A stretch of 64,000 bases of DNA, from assembly GCF_004135585.1 (NCBI RefSeq), contig NZ_CP035501.1, positions 1,103,001 to 1,167,000 on the forward strand, read 5' to 3'. The notes below the pieces were generated by a model that saw nothing but the letters and a program-made list of their open reading frames with translations, searched no databases and was not told where the DNA came from. The DNA comes from Sphingosinicella sp. BN140058. GTDB taxonomy: Bacteria > Pseudomonadota > Alphaproteobacteria > Sphingomonadales > Sphingomonadaceae. Within the stretch, counting starts at the first letter, position 1. Each line of letters begins with the position of its first letter. Made by a program: the position numbers and the translations under genes. Shown piece by piece: positions 51,176 through 60,095 of this stretch.

Positions 51176-53017
51176 TTACATGCGCGCGGCGATCCAGGCA
51201 TCGACCTGGCGTTCGAGGATGGACAGCGGCAGCGAACCGGATCCGATCAGGAGATCGTGGAATCTCTTGATGTCGAACTTGGCACCGAGCTTGCGCTCGG
51301 CCTTCTGCCGAAGCTCCATGATCTTGAGCATGCCGATCTTGTAGCCGGTCGCCTGGCCCGGGAGGGTGATGTAGCGCCGCACCTCCGACTGCGCCTGGTC
51401 GGGCGAGGCGCGGCCCGATGCGACCATATAGTCGATCGCCTGCTGCTCGGTCCAACCCTGGGCATGAATACCGGTGTCGACGACCAGGCGTGCCGCCCGG
51501 AACAGCTCGGCATCGAGACGCATGAAATCGCTGGCGAGATCGGGATACGCGCCCATCTCCTTGCACAGGGCCTCGGCATAGAGGGCCCAGCCTTCACCGA
51601 AGGCAACGTAGCGGGCCGACTGCCGGAATTTGGGCCCGGCGCTCTGCCGCACCTGGATGTCGCCCTGCATGACGTGACCAGGAACGCCCTCGTGGCACAT
51701 CAGATCGACCGTCGCCGCGGGCGAAGGATCGCTGGTGACCCCAAGCAGGTGGACATAGACTCGGCCAGGGCGGGCGCCGTCCGGGCTCGGCGCCGCGGCA
51801 TGAGCCGCACCGCCTGCGACCTCGCTGAAGGACGGCTCGCGGACCACTTCCATGCGATGTTCGGGCAGCAAGCCGAAATATTTGGGCAGCAACGTGCGGT
51901 TGCGTGCGATCGCGGCATTGGCGTTGCGCAGGTAATCGGCGCGGAGGGCATCGGTCCATGGCTGCGGCGGGTAGAGCCGTTCCAGCTCGGCATAATAAGC
52001 ATTCCGATCCTTGAAGCCGCCTTGCCGCGCGAGGGCATCCTGCTCCCCCTCGATCCTCTTGACCTCGTCTCGGCCGATCCGATGGATCTGTGCTGCGGTG
52101 AGATCGGTGGTGGTGTTGAGCTTCAGCGCGGCAGCATAATAATCGGTGCCGCCCGGCAGGGAGATCGCACCGACACGGCCGCTCGGCGCATTCGGCAAGG
52201 CGGCCTCGCCCCAGGCGATCACCCGCGCATAGGCGGGCTTCAGCGACAGCAAGGCCGCCCTGGTGTCGGCGAGCAGCGTCTGCGCTTCCTCAGGCGAAAC
52301 CTTGCCGCCCGTCTGCAGCTTGCTCACCTTGGCCTGGGCGTCGGCCCACAAGGGCGATGCGGCGCCGTCGTCAAACGGGGCTCCGGCGACGATGGCACGG
52401 CTGCCGGCGATCAGCCTTTCCACCTGAAATTTAGGCACGCGCACCCCGGTCGCGGCCGACGCGTCGCTCTGCCTGATCGCTTCGTCGAGTACCGCCGGAA
52501 TTGCGCGCAGGCGCGCCGCATAGGCGCGCATGTCGGCCGGCTCCTGCACGTTATGCGTGTTGATCAGGAAATCCGGTAGCCGTGCGTGCGCCGAATAGAG
52601 AAACGAGTAGAAAGGTGGCGCATAGCTGCGGATGCGGTACGCGAGCTCGGCCCGATCGAGCTCCAGAGCCCAGATGTCGTAATTGGTCTGGGCAGAAGGC
52701 GAGAGCTTGGCACGATCGAACTGCGCCTTCATCCGCGCGACGCTGCCGCGACGCCACTCCAGCAGCCGCCGCGCCCCGGCATCGCTGATGTCGTCAAGCC
52801 GATCCTGACCTTCCTTGAGGCCCAATTGCGTCGCCAGCTGCGGCCGCTGGCGCAGCTCCTCGGTGAATTCGCCGTCGAGAAAGGCATAGAGCCTCGCATC
52901 CTCCGCCGCGGGTGCGGCCTGGGCGGCCTCCCGTGCGGCCTGCGCCGCCAGCGGCGCGCCAATCGGCATGGCGACGGTCAGGACAGCGGCGGCTCGTAAC
53001 CAGATGGATTTGTGCAT
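51176..53017 (-). CDS. DUF885 domain protein, predicted metallopeptidase-like
   Basis: A 613-residue secreted protein with a signal peptide (about 1-25, ending PLAAQA) and a helical DUF885 domain covering nearly all the rest. Conserved landmarks are VDLMCHEGVPGHVMQGD, which contains a HExxxxH-like metal motif, and VAFGEGWALYAEALCKEMG with the Glu expected as third ligand. DUF885 proteins are regarded as M-type peptidases on this basis; substrates are unknown. The second of two ATGs is preferred because GAAAGG lies six bases upstream of it. Confidence 0.92.
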   Translation of the reverse strand: MHKSIWLRAAAVLTVAMPIGAPLAAQAAREAAQAAPAAEDARLYAFLDGEFTEELRQRPQLATQLGLKEGQDRLDDISDAGARRLLEWRRGSVARMKAQFDRAKLSPSAQTNYDIWALELDRAELAYRIRSYAPPFYSFLYSAHARLPDFLINTHNVQEPADMRAYAARLRAIPAVLDEAIRQSDASAATGVRVPKFQVERLIAGSRAIVAGAPFDDGAASPLWADAQAKVSKLQTGGKVSPEEAQTLLADTRAALLSLKPAYARVIAWGEAALPNAPSGRVGAISLPGGTDYYAAALKLNTTTDLTAAQIHRIGRDEVKRIEGEQDALARQGGFKDRNAYYAELERLYPPQPWTDALRADYLRNANAAIARNRTLLPKYFGLLPEHRMEVVREPSFSEVAGGAAHAAAPSPDGARPGRVYVHLLGVTSDPSPAATVDLMCHEGVPGHVMQGDIQVRQSAGPKFRQSARYVAFGEGWALYAEALCKEMGAYPDLASDFMRLDAELFRAARLVVDTGIHAQGWTEQQAIDYMVASGRASPDQAQSEVRRYITLPGQATGYKIGMLKIMELRQKAERKLGAKFDIKRFHDLLIGSGSLPLSILERQVDAWIAARM

Positions 53018-53270
53018 GTTCATCCTTTCTCGGGTGCGGGGAGCCTAACCAGCGATCGGTCGCCGTGGAAGCGCCGTCCGTGCTGCGCGCGACGGCGAGT
53101 CGTCGCGGCGCATTTCCTCCCTGCCGTTCATCGGCGAAAAGCATGCTCTCGTCGGCGTAACCAGTGCTTCATCGATGCGCTGCCGGGGCTTGTCGAACCC
53201 GGGGTGCGCGCGGCTGCGGTTCGGCGCACCGGGCAGGATGCGGCCCAGGTTCGGGTCGCGGAGAAACGAC

Positions 53271-53645
53271 ATGAAAAGCCTCTCTTTGCTTTGCGCCCTC
53301 GGCCTCCTCACCGCAGCGGCATCCCCCGCCTTCGCAGCACCGGTCGTCGTCACCGGACATCGTACGATCGTCGACGAGGACGGGCGCCTGACCCGCATCG
53401 TCAGCTTTCGCGATCTCGACATCACCACAACAGATGGCGAGCGCAGGTTGATGCGACGGGTGAGCAACGCGGTCGGCTTCGTCTGCACCCCCGCGGGCAC
53501 CTTCATGGTGGAATCGGCGTGCCGCAATTATGCGTGGCGCGGCGTCCGCCCGCAACTCGCCACCGCCCTGGCTCAGGCCCGCACCAACCCGACGCTCGCC
53601 AGCGCAATGCTTTCCACCTTGACGATCTCGGCTCCGCCAAGCTGA
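53271..53645 (+). CDS. UrcA family protein
   Basis: A 124-residue secreted protein: signal peptide (about 1-22, LLCALGLLTAAASPAFA), then the UrcA-type pattern with VSFRDLDITTTDGERRLMRR, AVGFVCTPAGTFM and a second Cys in ESACRNYAWRGV that probably pairs with the first. UrcA proteins are small alphaproteobacterial periplasmic proteins of unknown function. The ATG is chosen because GGAGAAA is upstream; a longer frame from 53175 is unlikely. Divergent from the DUF885 gene. Confidence 0.88.
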   Translation: MKSLSLLCALGLLTAAASPAFAAPVVVTGHRTIVDEDGRLTRIVSFRDLDITTTDGERRLMRRVSNAVGFVCTPAGTFMVESACRNYAWRGVRPQLATALAQARTNPTLASAMLSTLTISAPPS

Positions 53646-53706
53646 GCAGTCACGCGGGAGCGATGCGACCGTCGTCGGCTGTTCGAGGGCGTCAATCATC
53701 GCGGAC

Positions 53707-54354
53707 TCAGCGGCTTGCATCCTCGCTGCTGTGTTCGAGCCCGGAAGGGGCGGCGAGCACTTCATATCCGACCGGCCGTGGTTCGGCACCGCCATTGCAG
53801 GTGCTCGACGGACAGGCGGAGAGCGCCACCAGCAGATCCATCTCGGCCCGAAACATCATTTCGGCGCCGGGCCGGGAGTGCGGTGGGACGATCGCCAGCC
53901 GGCCTGCCGCGTCGATCTCGACGTTCAGGAAGAAGTTGAACGTCTGCGGCAGCGGGTGCGGGTCGATCCCGAGCCCAGACAGAGCCGCAACCAGATTGTC
54001 ATGGCAATTGGGATGATCCTCGAGGCCGTGCTGGAGCGCATACATCTCGCGCGTGCAGGCGGCGTAGAACATGTCGTGGCGGCCGATCTCGTCAGCAACG
54101 ATGGTCATCATCGGCCGGCTCCGGTCGGACCACAATTGGTCTCCTACGGAGAGCCGGACGGTTCCCTGATAATCGAAGCTGCGCCCGCTCGACAGCCGCT
54201 CGCCGCCGTCGGTCGAAAAAGCGACGAGATCGCCGGTCTGCCCACCGTCGATGTCGATCAGTCGGAGGCACTCACCCTTGCTCAGGCGAAGACCGACCCC
54301 GCTGGCGGCAGGCACCTCGTTCAGCACATTCGCGCTCCGTTGCGGCTCTGCCAT
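53707..54354 (-). CDS. DUF1989 (urea carboxylase-associated) family protein
   Basis: A 215-residue cytosolic protein of the DUF1989 family. Motifs seen: LRLSKGECLRLIDIDGGQTGD, the loop SVGDQLWSDRSRPM, HDMFYAACTREMYAL and the conserved NCHDNLVAALSGLGI with Cys/His candidates for metal binding, then LPQTFNFFLNVEID. Relatives lie next to urea carboxylase genes and may act on guanidine-type or urea compounds, but no such neighbours are seen here. It is divergent from the cupin gene. Confidence 0.87.
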   Translation of the reverse strand: MAEPQRSANVLNEVPAASGVGLRLSKGECLRLIDIDGGQTGDLVAFSTDGGERLSSGRSFDYQGTVRLSVGDQLWSDRSRPMMTIVADEIGRHDMFYAACTREMYALQHGLEDHPNCHDNLVAALSGLGIDPHPLPQTFNFFLNVEIDAAGRLAIVPPHSRPGAEMMFRAEMDLLVALSACPSSTCNGGAEPRPVGYEVLAAPSGLEHSSEDASR

Positions 54355-54513
54355 GATGATAAGAGCAGGCGCCCATCACGTCCACACGCGCCCAATCCCT
54401 TCTACGTCATCCCTGACGCTGATCTCACCGTCCGCACAGATGATCGATCGCTGGTTGAACCGCGCACGCTGTTCGCGCGTCGACCGGCACATCATCGATA
54501 CGGAGACACCAGG

Positions 54514-54864
54514 ATGGCCGTTCGCAAATTCGCCACTTCCGACGCAAAGTTCGAGCGCTCGCCAGGACAGAGCGGGGACGTGTTCGCCGGCAATGTGATC
54601 GATCAGCGCGACGGTGCGCCGATCACGATCGGCTTCGGCCGCTACGGGCCCGATCAGCGCCTCGACGAGACCATGGCCGTCGACGACGTCATGATCGTCC
54701 TCGAAGGACAGCTGTCGGTCACGAGCGAGACCGGCACCGTTACCGCCGGGCCAGGCGAAATCGTGCACATGCCCAAGGGCCAGGCGGTCACCATCCGCTC
54801 ACATGCGGAGGGAGCGGTGACCGCCTATGTCACTTACCCGCATTGGCAGGAGGCGCGGGGTTAG
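54514..54864 (+). CDS. Cupin domain protein (EutQ-like)
   Basis: A 116-residue single-domain cupin. The beta-barrel core is visible from about residue 35 to 112: TIGFGRYGPDQRLDETMAVD, VMIVLEGQLSVTSETGTV, TAGPGEIVHMPKGQAVTIRS. The usual metal-binding His residues of the first cupin motif are largely absent, as in EutQ-like proteins, so catalysis is doubtful. The ATG has GGAG eight bases upstream. It converges with the GH84 gene, leaving nine bases between the stops. Confidence 0.85.
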   Translation: MAVRKFATSDAKFERSPGQSGDVFAGNVIDQRDGAPITIGFGRYGPDQRLDETMAVDDVMIVLEGQLSVTSETGTVTAGPGEIVHMPKGQAVTIRSHAEGAVTAYVTYPHWQEARG

Positions 54865-54873
54865 GAGCGCTCC

Positions 54874-56820
54874 TCAATCCGCCCTACCGGTCGCGAGAAC
54901 CAGGTTTGGTGCGTCTTGGATGAAGACGTCCAAGACGCCGTCGGCGACTTTGATCGGTCCTTCCGGACGAACCGCGCCCGGGATTGGCTGGATCGCAGCC
55001 GCCTGGGCAGCGAGCCGTTGAGCTTCCGTGAAGAAGCGGCCGGCCGTGTCGCCGCCGCCGGCGTCGTCCAAGGCCGCGGCCAGGCCGCTGACAGTCAATT
55101 GCAGCGCGCGACCCCAGAGCGCGGTTGCCTCCAGCCAGGGGGCCGACTGTGCGACGAAGCCCGGAACGGTGACTCCGGCCCGGATCAGATCGGGAGCGGT
55201 CGCCAGCCTGTCCGCCGCAGTCCCCAGTGCCGCGAGTGCGTCGGCCTGGGTGGCGGCATCGCCGAGCGCCAAGGCATCGCGGGTGCGATCGATCAGCGCC
55301 TTTAGGCGGGGCGCTTGCGGCTGCCACGGCTGGGTGCCGAAGGTCGGCGCGAGATGCTGCGTGTCGAAAAAGGCGAGCAAGGCGGCGGTGACCTGCGGAT
55401 CGCCGTTGGCCAGGTAGCGCGCCGACGCTTGCCAGGTCCGATCGGCATCGTAGCCGCGATCGTTCCAGGCGAAGGCGACCAGCCCCATCACCGCCGGGCG
55501 GCTCGCCGCTTCCTGGTTCATCGGGTTGGAGACGATGCCGCTGAGGTCCGCCGACAGGCCGGCCTCGCGCCGCGCATAAGGTGCGAGCAGCAATCGGCCG
55601 GCAGACTGGCCGTAATCGTTGACCGGATAATTGTCCCAGAGCAGGGTCTTGCGGCCGAACGCCTTCGTCGCAGCACGGGCGTCGCCGACGGAGATCGCCG
55701 GCGGCACGACGTCGGTGCCGGTCCACTGCACCACCACGCGCGGATCGAGTTCCTTGCGCAACGTCGCCTTGTAGGGGCTCTCGGTCACGTTGTAATATTC
55801 GGTCGGCACCATGATCAGCGAGCCGTGATCGTCGGCGGCGACCAGATCGGCCTGGACCGCGTTCAGCAGGCGCGCCTGCGCGCTTGCCGCCGCCGCCTCT
55901 CCGGGCGCGCCGAACGCGGCTTCGTCGCCGGGACAGTTCCACTTGGTATATTCGATATCGTCGAGCGCGACGTAGAAGCTCCGCACGCCGATACCGCGCA
56001 GCGCCTTGAACTTGCGGCGGATCGCCTCGAGATCGGCCGCGCTCGAATAGCAGATCGAGGGTCCGGGCGAGATCGCGTAGACGAAGGTGACGTGCTGGCG
56101 GTTGGCCGTGTCGACCAGCCCGCCGAGGGCCTTCAGCGTTTCGGCCGGGTAATCCTCGCGCCAGCGGTCGCGCGCGAACGGCTCGTCCTTGGGGCTGTAG
56201 ATGTAGGTATTTGCCTTCATCTCGGCGAGAAAGCCGATGTGCGACGCGCGCTCGGCCATCGACCAGGGCTTGCCGTAAAAGCCCTCGATCGTGCCGCGCA
56301 CGGGCATCGCAGGGTAGTCGATGACGTCGAGCGCCGGTACGGCCGGGCCGCGCACGATCTGCCGCAGCGTCTGGGCGGCATGATAGAGCCCATCCCCATC
56401 CTTGCCGGCGAGCAGGATCAGCGTGCCGCCGTCAAGCGCACGGCTGGCGAGCGCATAACCTTCGTCCTGGGACGGGAGCGCAGTCCCGGTGCGCGCCAGG
56501 GCGCTCCTCACCAGGGCGGTATCGCCGGTGCCGAGCACCACATAGGTGCCGTCGAGCCGGGCGGGCAACCGGCTGGCCGTCTCGATCCGCTCGACGCCGG
56601 CACCGGTCAGGATCCGGCGCACGAGGGCGTCGGCCTCGGTGTCCGGCCTGCCGGCGTGCACCAAGACCACTTTCCTGCCGAGTGCGAGGTCGTTGCCCGT
56701 TAGCTTCGCCGAAACCGGCTGCGGAAAGATCGCCGGCAGGGTCTGCGCGCCGGCCGGGACGGCCAGCGCCAGCGCGGCGCCCGAAGCGAGCGACAGAAGA
56801 CGAGTGGGCGATACGCGCAT
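54874..56820 (-). CDS. GH84 beta-N-acetylglucosaminidase
   Basis: A 648-residue secreted glycosidase. Signal peptide (about 1-25, ending VPAGAQ); an N-terminal GH84N-type domain (about 30-145); the catalytic TIM barrel (about 150-430) with RGTIEGFYGKPWSMAER and the adjacent catalytic aspartates in YVALDDIEYTKWN; and a helical C-terminal part. Family members remove terminal N-acetylglucosamine from glycans. The ATG has GAGG six bases upstream; a TTG four codons earlier is unlikely. With the TonB receptor, YdcF-like and GH92-like genes further right, it hints at glycan use. Confidence 0.93.
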   Translation of the reverse strand: MRVSPTRLLSLASGAALALAVPAGAQTLPAIFPQPVSAKLTGNDLALGRKVVLVHAGRPDTEADALVRRILTGAGVERIETASRLPARLDGTYVVLGTGDTALVRSALARTGTALPSQDEGYALASRALDGGTLILLAGKDGDGLYHAAQTLRQIVRGPAVPALDVIDYPAMPVRGTIEGFYGKPWSMAERASHIGFLAEMKANTYIYSPKDEPFARDRWREDYPAETLKALGGLVDTANRQHVTFVYAISPGPSICYSSAADLEAIRRKFKALRGIGVRSFYVALDDIEYTKWNCPGDEAAFGAPGEAAAASAQARLLNAVQADLVAADDHGSLIMVPTEYYNVTESPYKATLRKELDPRVVVQWTGTDVVPPAISVGDARAATKAFGRKTLLWDNYPVNDYGQSAGRLLLAPYARREAGLSADLSGIVSNPMNQEAASRPAVMGLVAFAWNDRGYDADRTWQASARYLANGDPQVTAALLAFFDTQHLAPTFGTQPWQPQAPRLKALIDRTRDALALGDAATQADALAALGTAADRLATAPDLIRAGVTVPGFVAQSAPWLEATALWGRALQLTVSGLAAALDDAGGGDTAGRFFTEAQRLAAQAAAIQPIPGAVRPEGPIKVADGVLDVFIQDAPNLVLATGRAD

Positions 56821-56906
56821 CAGGATCCTCAATGGTTCTAGAAAGGTAATGAAGAGGTCCTATGCGCTGGGGGCGGCGGGGGCAAGCAACTATACCCGGC
56901 GCCCGT

Positions 56907-57236
56907 TCAATCCGGCGCGTCGGCTTGCGGCTTCGAAGGATTGCCGATCGCGGCCAGCCGCGGCGTGACGCATGCTTCCATATCGCTCGGCTTGCGCGCG
57001 ACCCTGGCACAGGTGAGCACGGCGTCGCAGACCCGTCCATCGAGCGCGGGATCGCCGCTTGTCCGCTTCACCCTGCAGCGGACCATGCCGGTCTTGGGAT
57101 CCCGCCGGGTTTCGACACGAATCCGCTTCAGCCGCTGGCCGGTGACCATGATCTCCGGATCCCGTGGCGAAGGCGGCGGCACCGCATTCCCGCTCGACCA
57201 TTCCAGCAACGCGACAACGGACAGGAACAGCAGCAT
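56907..57236 (-). CDS. Small exported protein, function unknown
   Basis: A 109-residue protein with a short hydrophobic N-terminus (LLFLSVVALLEW) acting as signal or anchor, then a basic region with EIMVTGQRLKRIRVETRRD followed by PKTGMVRCRV, and three more cysteines (RVCDAVL, LTCARVA, EACVTPR) that may form disulfides. Similar small Cys-containing periplasmic proteins with a (D/E)-I-x-V-T-G start occur in sphingomonads. The ribosome site abuts the ATG, so the start is uncertain. It lies downstream of the SRPBCC gene on the same strand. Confidence 0.68.
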   Translation of the reverse strand: MLLFLSVVALLEWSSGNAVPPPSPRDPEIMVTGQRLKRIRVETRRDPKTGMVRCRVKRTSGDPALDGRVCDAVLTCARVARKPSDMEACVTPRLAAIGNPSKPQADAPD

Positions 57237-57286
57237 TCCTTGGCTTCCATTGCGAACGGACGCGATCGGCGACCACGAGATGGCGA

Positions 57287-57778
57287 CTATGCCCGCTGCC
57301 CGTAACGTCGGTCCAGCTTCGAAAGCTGGCTGGTAAAGCCTTCCCTTTGCATCGCGCTGGTTGCCGCATCGTGCATCTGGCTCAACGTCACCACCATGCG
57401 CACATGGCCCTCGGCACCGGGAAAGAAATCGACGGCGATCCTGCTGTCATAGGGCTCGACCCCGGGAAGGAAGTCGATGAGCTGGGTGAGAACCAGCCGG
57501 TGATAGGGCTCGAACGTGGTGAACGCGCCCCGACAGGGCTGCGAGGTCGGCGCGTTCATGCGCTCCATGGCGGCGATCGCCTCAGGCGTGTCGGCAACCA
57601 TGTCGTAGTGGAGCGCGCCGCCGGGACGCGGCTCGATGGTGTGGACGTCGGCGCGGAACTGCTCCGGACCCCACCAGGATTCGAACCCTTCCTTGGTCGT
57701 CCACAGCGTCCACAACTCCTCGACGGTGGCCGCATAGGTGCGCTCGACGACGAGGCTCGACTCGATCTGGTCAGTCAT
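57287..57778 (-). CDS. SRPBCC (AHSA1-like) family protein
   Basis: A 163-residue START/Bet v1-like ligand-binding protein of the AHSA1 group: LVVERTYAATVEELWTLWTT, WWGPEQFRADVHTIEPRPGG and a closing helix with EGFTSQLSKLDR. Its ATG lies inside the last codons of the ArsR gene upstream (eight-base overlap), a common ArsR-AHSA1 arrangement in which the regulator controls the pair. Ligand unknown. Confidence 0.92.
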   Translation of the reverse strand: MTDQIESSLVVERTYAATVEELWTLWTTKEGFESWWGPEQFRADVHTIEPRPGGALHYDMVADTPEAIAAMERMNAPTSQPCRGAFTTFEPYHRLVLTQLIDFLPGVEPYDSRIAVDFFPGAEGHVRMVVTLSQMHDAATSAMQREGFTSQLSKLDRRYGQRA

Positions 57779-58112
57779 TCCCGGAACTCCCTTTGGATTT
57801 GCGATGCTGCTGACGCGCGAGGGCGGCGCCGAAGCGGTCCAGCCGCGCCTCCCAGAGCGTTCGATATTTGGCGAGCCATTCGTCCAGCTCGTGGAAGCGG
57901 TCCGGCTTCAGCGCATAAAGGCGCCGCTGCCCATCCGCCCGCACCGTCACGAAGCCAGCTTCATGAAGGATGCGCAGGTGGCGGGAGACGCCGGATTGGT
58001 GAATGCCAATCTCGGCGACGATGTCGTTGACCTGCCGCTCGCCGCCGCTGAGCGCGTCGACGACCCTGCGACGGGTCGGATCGGCCAAGGTCTGGAAAGC
58101 GTCTATGTGCAT
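57771..58112 (-). CDS. ArsR family winged-helix transcriptional regulator
   Basis: A 113-residue ArsR/SmtB-type regulator: AFQTLADPTRRRVVDALSGG, VNDIVAEIGIHQSGVSRHLR (recognition helix) and the wing FVTVRADGQRRLYAL. There are no cysteine metal motifs, so it is of the non-metal subgroup usually paired with AHSA1 proteins. The ATG chosen gives the normal N-terminus; a longer frame from 58178 would read through its own likely operator. It overlaps the SRPBCC gene by eight bases. Confidence 0.92.
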   Translation of the reverse strand: MHIDAFQTLADPTRRRVVDALSGGERQVNDIVAEIGIHQSGVSRHLRILHEAGFVTVRADGQRRLYALKPDRFHELDEWLAKYRTLWEARLDRFGAALARQQHRKSKGSSGND

Positions 58113-58146
58113 GAACGTGCATATACACAAGCATGCATATGATTGC
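58110..58146 (-). promoter_or_regulatory. Possible ArsR operator/promoter
   Basis: Just upstream of the ArsR start the DNA has repeated GCATAT and TGCAT units in both orientations and is distinctly A+T-rich compared with its surroundings. This is where an autoregulating ArsR protein would bind. The exact arms are imperfect, so the assignment is tentative. Confidence 0.4.
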
Positions 58147-58203
58147 AAGTACCCCTCTCCGGTCGTAGTTCGCCCCATGCTCCCGTTCCGGAGAGAGCGA
58201 TCG

Positions 58204-59079
58204 CTACAGGGTCTTGAACAGAGCGCTCATCCGCTCCCAGGCGCGCTCGGCCGCCTTCGCCTCGTAGGAAGGGCTGTCGAGCACCGTCCAGCCATGGTTG
58301 GCGGCGTACACCTCCACTTCGGCCGATCGGCCGGCCGCCGCCGCCGCATCGCGTAGCGCCGTCTTCACGTCGGGCGCCTTGGCGTCGTCGTCCTGACCGA
58401 TCGCGAACAGATAGCCTGCCTGCGTCTTGGCGAGCAGCGCATGCGGGCTTTGCGGATCGTCGGCCTTGACCAGCCCTCCGCCGTGAAGCGACGCCGCCGC
58501 GCGGACTCGCCCCGGCACTGCAGCGGCTGTCCACACCGTGAAGGGTCCGCCCATGCAATAACCGTGCGTGCCGACACCGCGTTTCGTGTCGACCTCCGAC
58601 CGCGCGTCGAGCCAGGCGATCGCCGCTTTGGCATCGCGCTGGACCGCGTCGGCCGTCAAAGCGGCACGCCAAGGCCCCACTTTCTCGAACCCGCCCTGGG
58701 CACGGAATTGCGCGAAATCGGGAAACTGCGGCGCCGGCACGGACCGATAATAAGGATTGACCACCAGCACGGCATAGCCCTGCCCGGACAGACGCCGTGC
58801 CATGACCTCGAACGCTTCGCGGAGACCGGCGATGTCGGGCCAGGTCAGGATCGCAGGATGCCGCCCCTTCGCCGGACGGACGAAGAACGCGTCCATGGTC
58901 CCGTCCGGCGTCGTCACCCGCACACGGTCCTCAGCAAGACCACCGGCCGCATCGGCGACGGATCCGGACGCGCAGGCGGCCAGCACACCCAGGCCGGCGA
59001 TCCCGAACTGCCGCCGATTGACGCTCCAGTCGGATGGCCTGCCATCATTCCACTCTTCGATCTGGTCGCGTTCACACAT
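58204..59079 (-). CDS. Dienelactone hydrolase family protein, Tat-exported
   Basis: A 291-residue alpha/beta hydrolase. The N-terminus has a twin-arginine signal (NRRQFGIAGLGVL) with a lipobox-like LAAC at Cys36, so it may be an exported lipoprotein. The dienelactone-hydrolase triad is visible: nucleophile Cys in GTHGYCMGG, Asp in IGQDDDAKAP and His in YAANHGWTVL. LTWPDIAGLREAFEVMARRL is another family landmark. Start ATG with AGGAG six bases upstream. Real substrates of exported members are not known. Confidence 0.93.
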   Translation of the reverse strand: MCERDQIEEWNDGRPSDWSVNRRQFGIAGLGVLAACASGSVADAAGGLAEDRVRVTTPDGTMDAFFVRPAKGRHPAILTWPDIAGLREAFEVMARRLSGQGYAVLVVNPYYRSVPAPQFPDFAQFRAQGGFEKVGPWRAALTADAVQRDAKAAIAWLDARSEVDTKRGVGTHGYCMGGPFTVWTAAAVPGRVRAAASLHGGGLVKADDPQSPHALLAKTQAGYLFAIGQDDDAKAPDVKTALRDAAAAAGRSAEVEVYAANHGWTVLDSPSYEAKAAERAWERMSALFKTL

Positions 59080-59177
59080 GGCGGGCTCCTGGCTGCCGAT
59101 TTGCAGCGACGATAAGGCGGAGCGTTGGCTGCGGTAAAGACGGCATTGCGGCCGACGCCACTCGAGGTAGCGACGGC

Positions 59178-59912
59178 CTAGCGCGGTACGAAACCCCGAT
59201 CGGTGAGGTTCATGGCGGCCAGGTCGAGCCCGGCCGCACGGGCGGCCTGGCGCACCGCCGCCGCAACCTGGCGCATCCGCTCGGGATTGCCGTTGGCAGC
59301 GTCGAGGGCGGATCCGATCAGCGCGGTCTGCACCAGATAGGCCTCGGCCATCTCCTGCTTGGTCGCATCGCTTGCGCGCGCCAGTTGCGGCAGTGCCCGC
59401 ATGGCGTCGGCGGCCTGCGCCCGCACCGCGTCGATCTGGGCGCGGGTCGGATCGTCGGTGCGCCCGCGCGAAGCGAGCCACGCATTGATCCACCAGGCCG
59501 CATATGCGTCGGCGACGTGGTTGGTGCGGAAGCCGTAGGTGCCGAGCTGGCCATTGATCCGGCCGATCACGTCGCCGGACGCAAACAGCGCCTCCATCCG
59601 CGCCGCGCCCTCCGCATCTCGCGCCCGCGACCTTGCGACGAACTGCGCGAGGTTCTTGCGGCGCTGCTCCAGCGACGGCCGAAAGCTGAGCTGCGTCTCC
59701 GTCCCAGGCACGATCCGCACCGGCCGGGTCGCGGGGCGGGAGCGCGCGACGTTGGCGCGAATGGCGTTGTTGACGCCGATGTCCGCGCCCAATTGCCCCA
59801 GATCCAGCGCTCCCCCCAAATCCTGCGCCGCCGCCGGGCTCGCAAGAGCCAGCATTGCGGCCGCTGAAGCAAGGATAAGGCTCGAATGTCCGTGGGGTCG
59901 GTCGAAAAACAA
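59178..59912 (-). CDS. DUF6683-like secreted protein
   Basis: A 244-residue secreted, mainly helical protein. Signal peptide about 1-30 (SLILASAAAMLALASPAAAQ). The mature part has LSFRPSLEQRRKNLAQFVAR, YGFRTNHVADAYAAWWIN and many Arg/Ala helices, a pattern I associate with DUF6683 proteins of unknown function. The start is taken as TTG with GGAGG eight bases upstream, which gives a normal signal peptide; a longer start at 60002 would not. Divergent from the TonB receptor gene. Confidence 0.75.
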   Translation of the reverse strand: MFFDRPHGHSSLILASAAAMLALASPAAAQDLGGALDLGQLGADIGVNNAIRANVARSRPATRPVRIVPGTETQLSFRPSLEQRRKNLAQFVARSRARDAEGAARMEALFASGDVIGRINGQLGTYGFRTNHVADAYAAWWINAWLASRGRTDDPTRAQIDAVRAQAADAMRALPQLARASDATKQEMAEAYLVQTALIGSALDAANGNPERMRQVAAAVRQAARAAGLDLAAMNLTDRGFVPR

Positions 59913-60095
59913 GACACATTCCTCCTGCAGCGCCAAGCGGATATCGTCATTGCACGATCCAGGTCCCGCCGCGCCCCTGTTTCGATGAGCCCTTGCTTGC
60001 ACGGGATGAATACGGTCATGCCGGATCTGTGCGGTTCAGTCACCAACCCGTCACAAACGGGACCTAGTCGCGGGCAAAATCAAAAGGGGTATTCC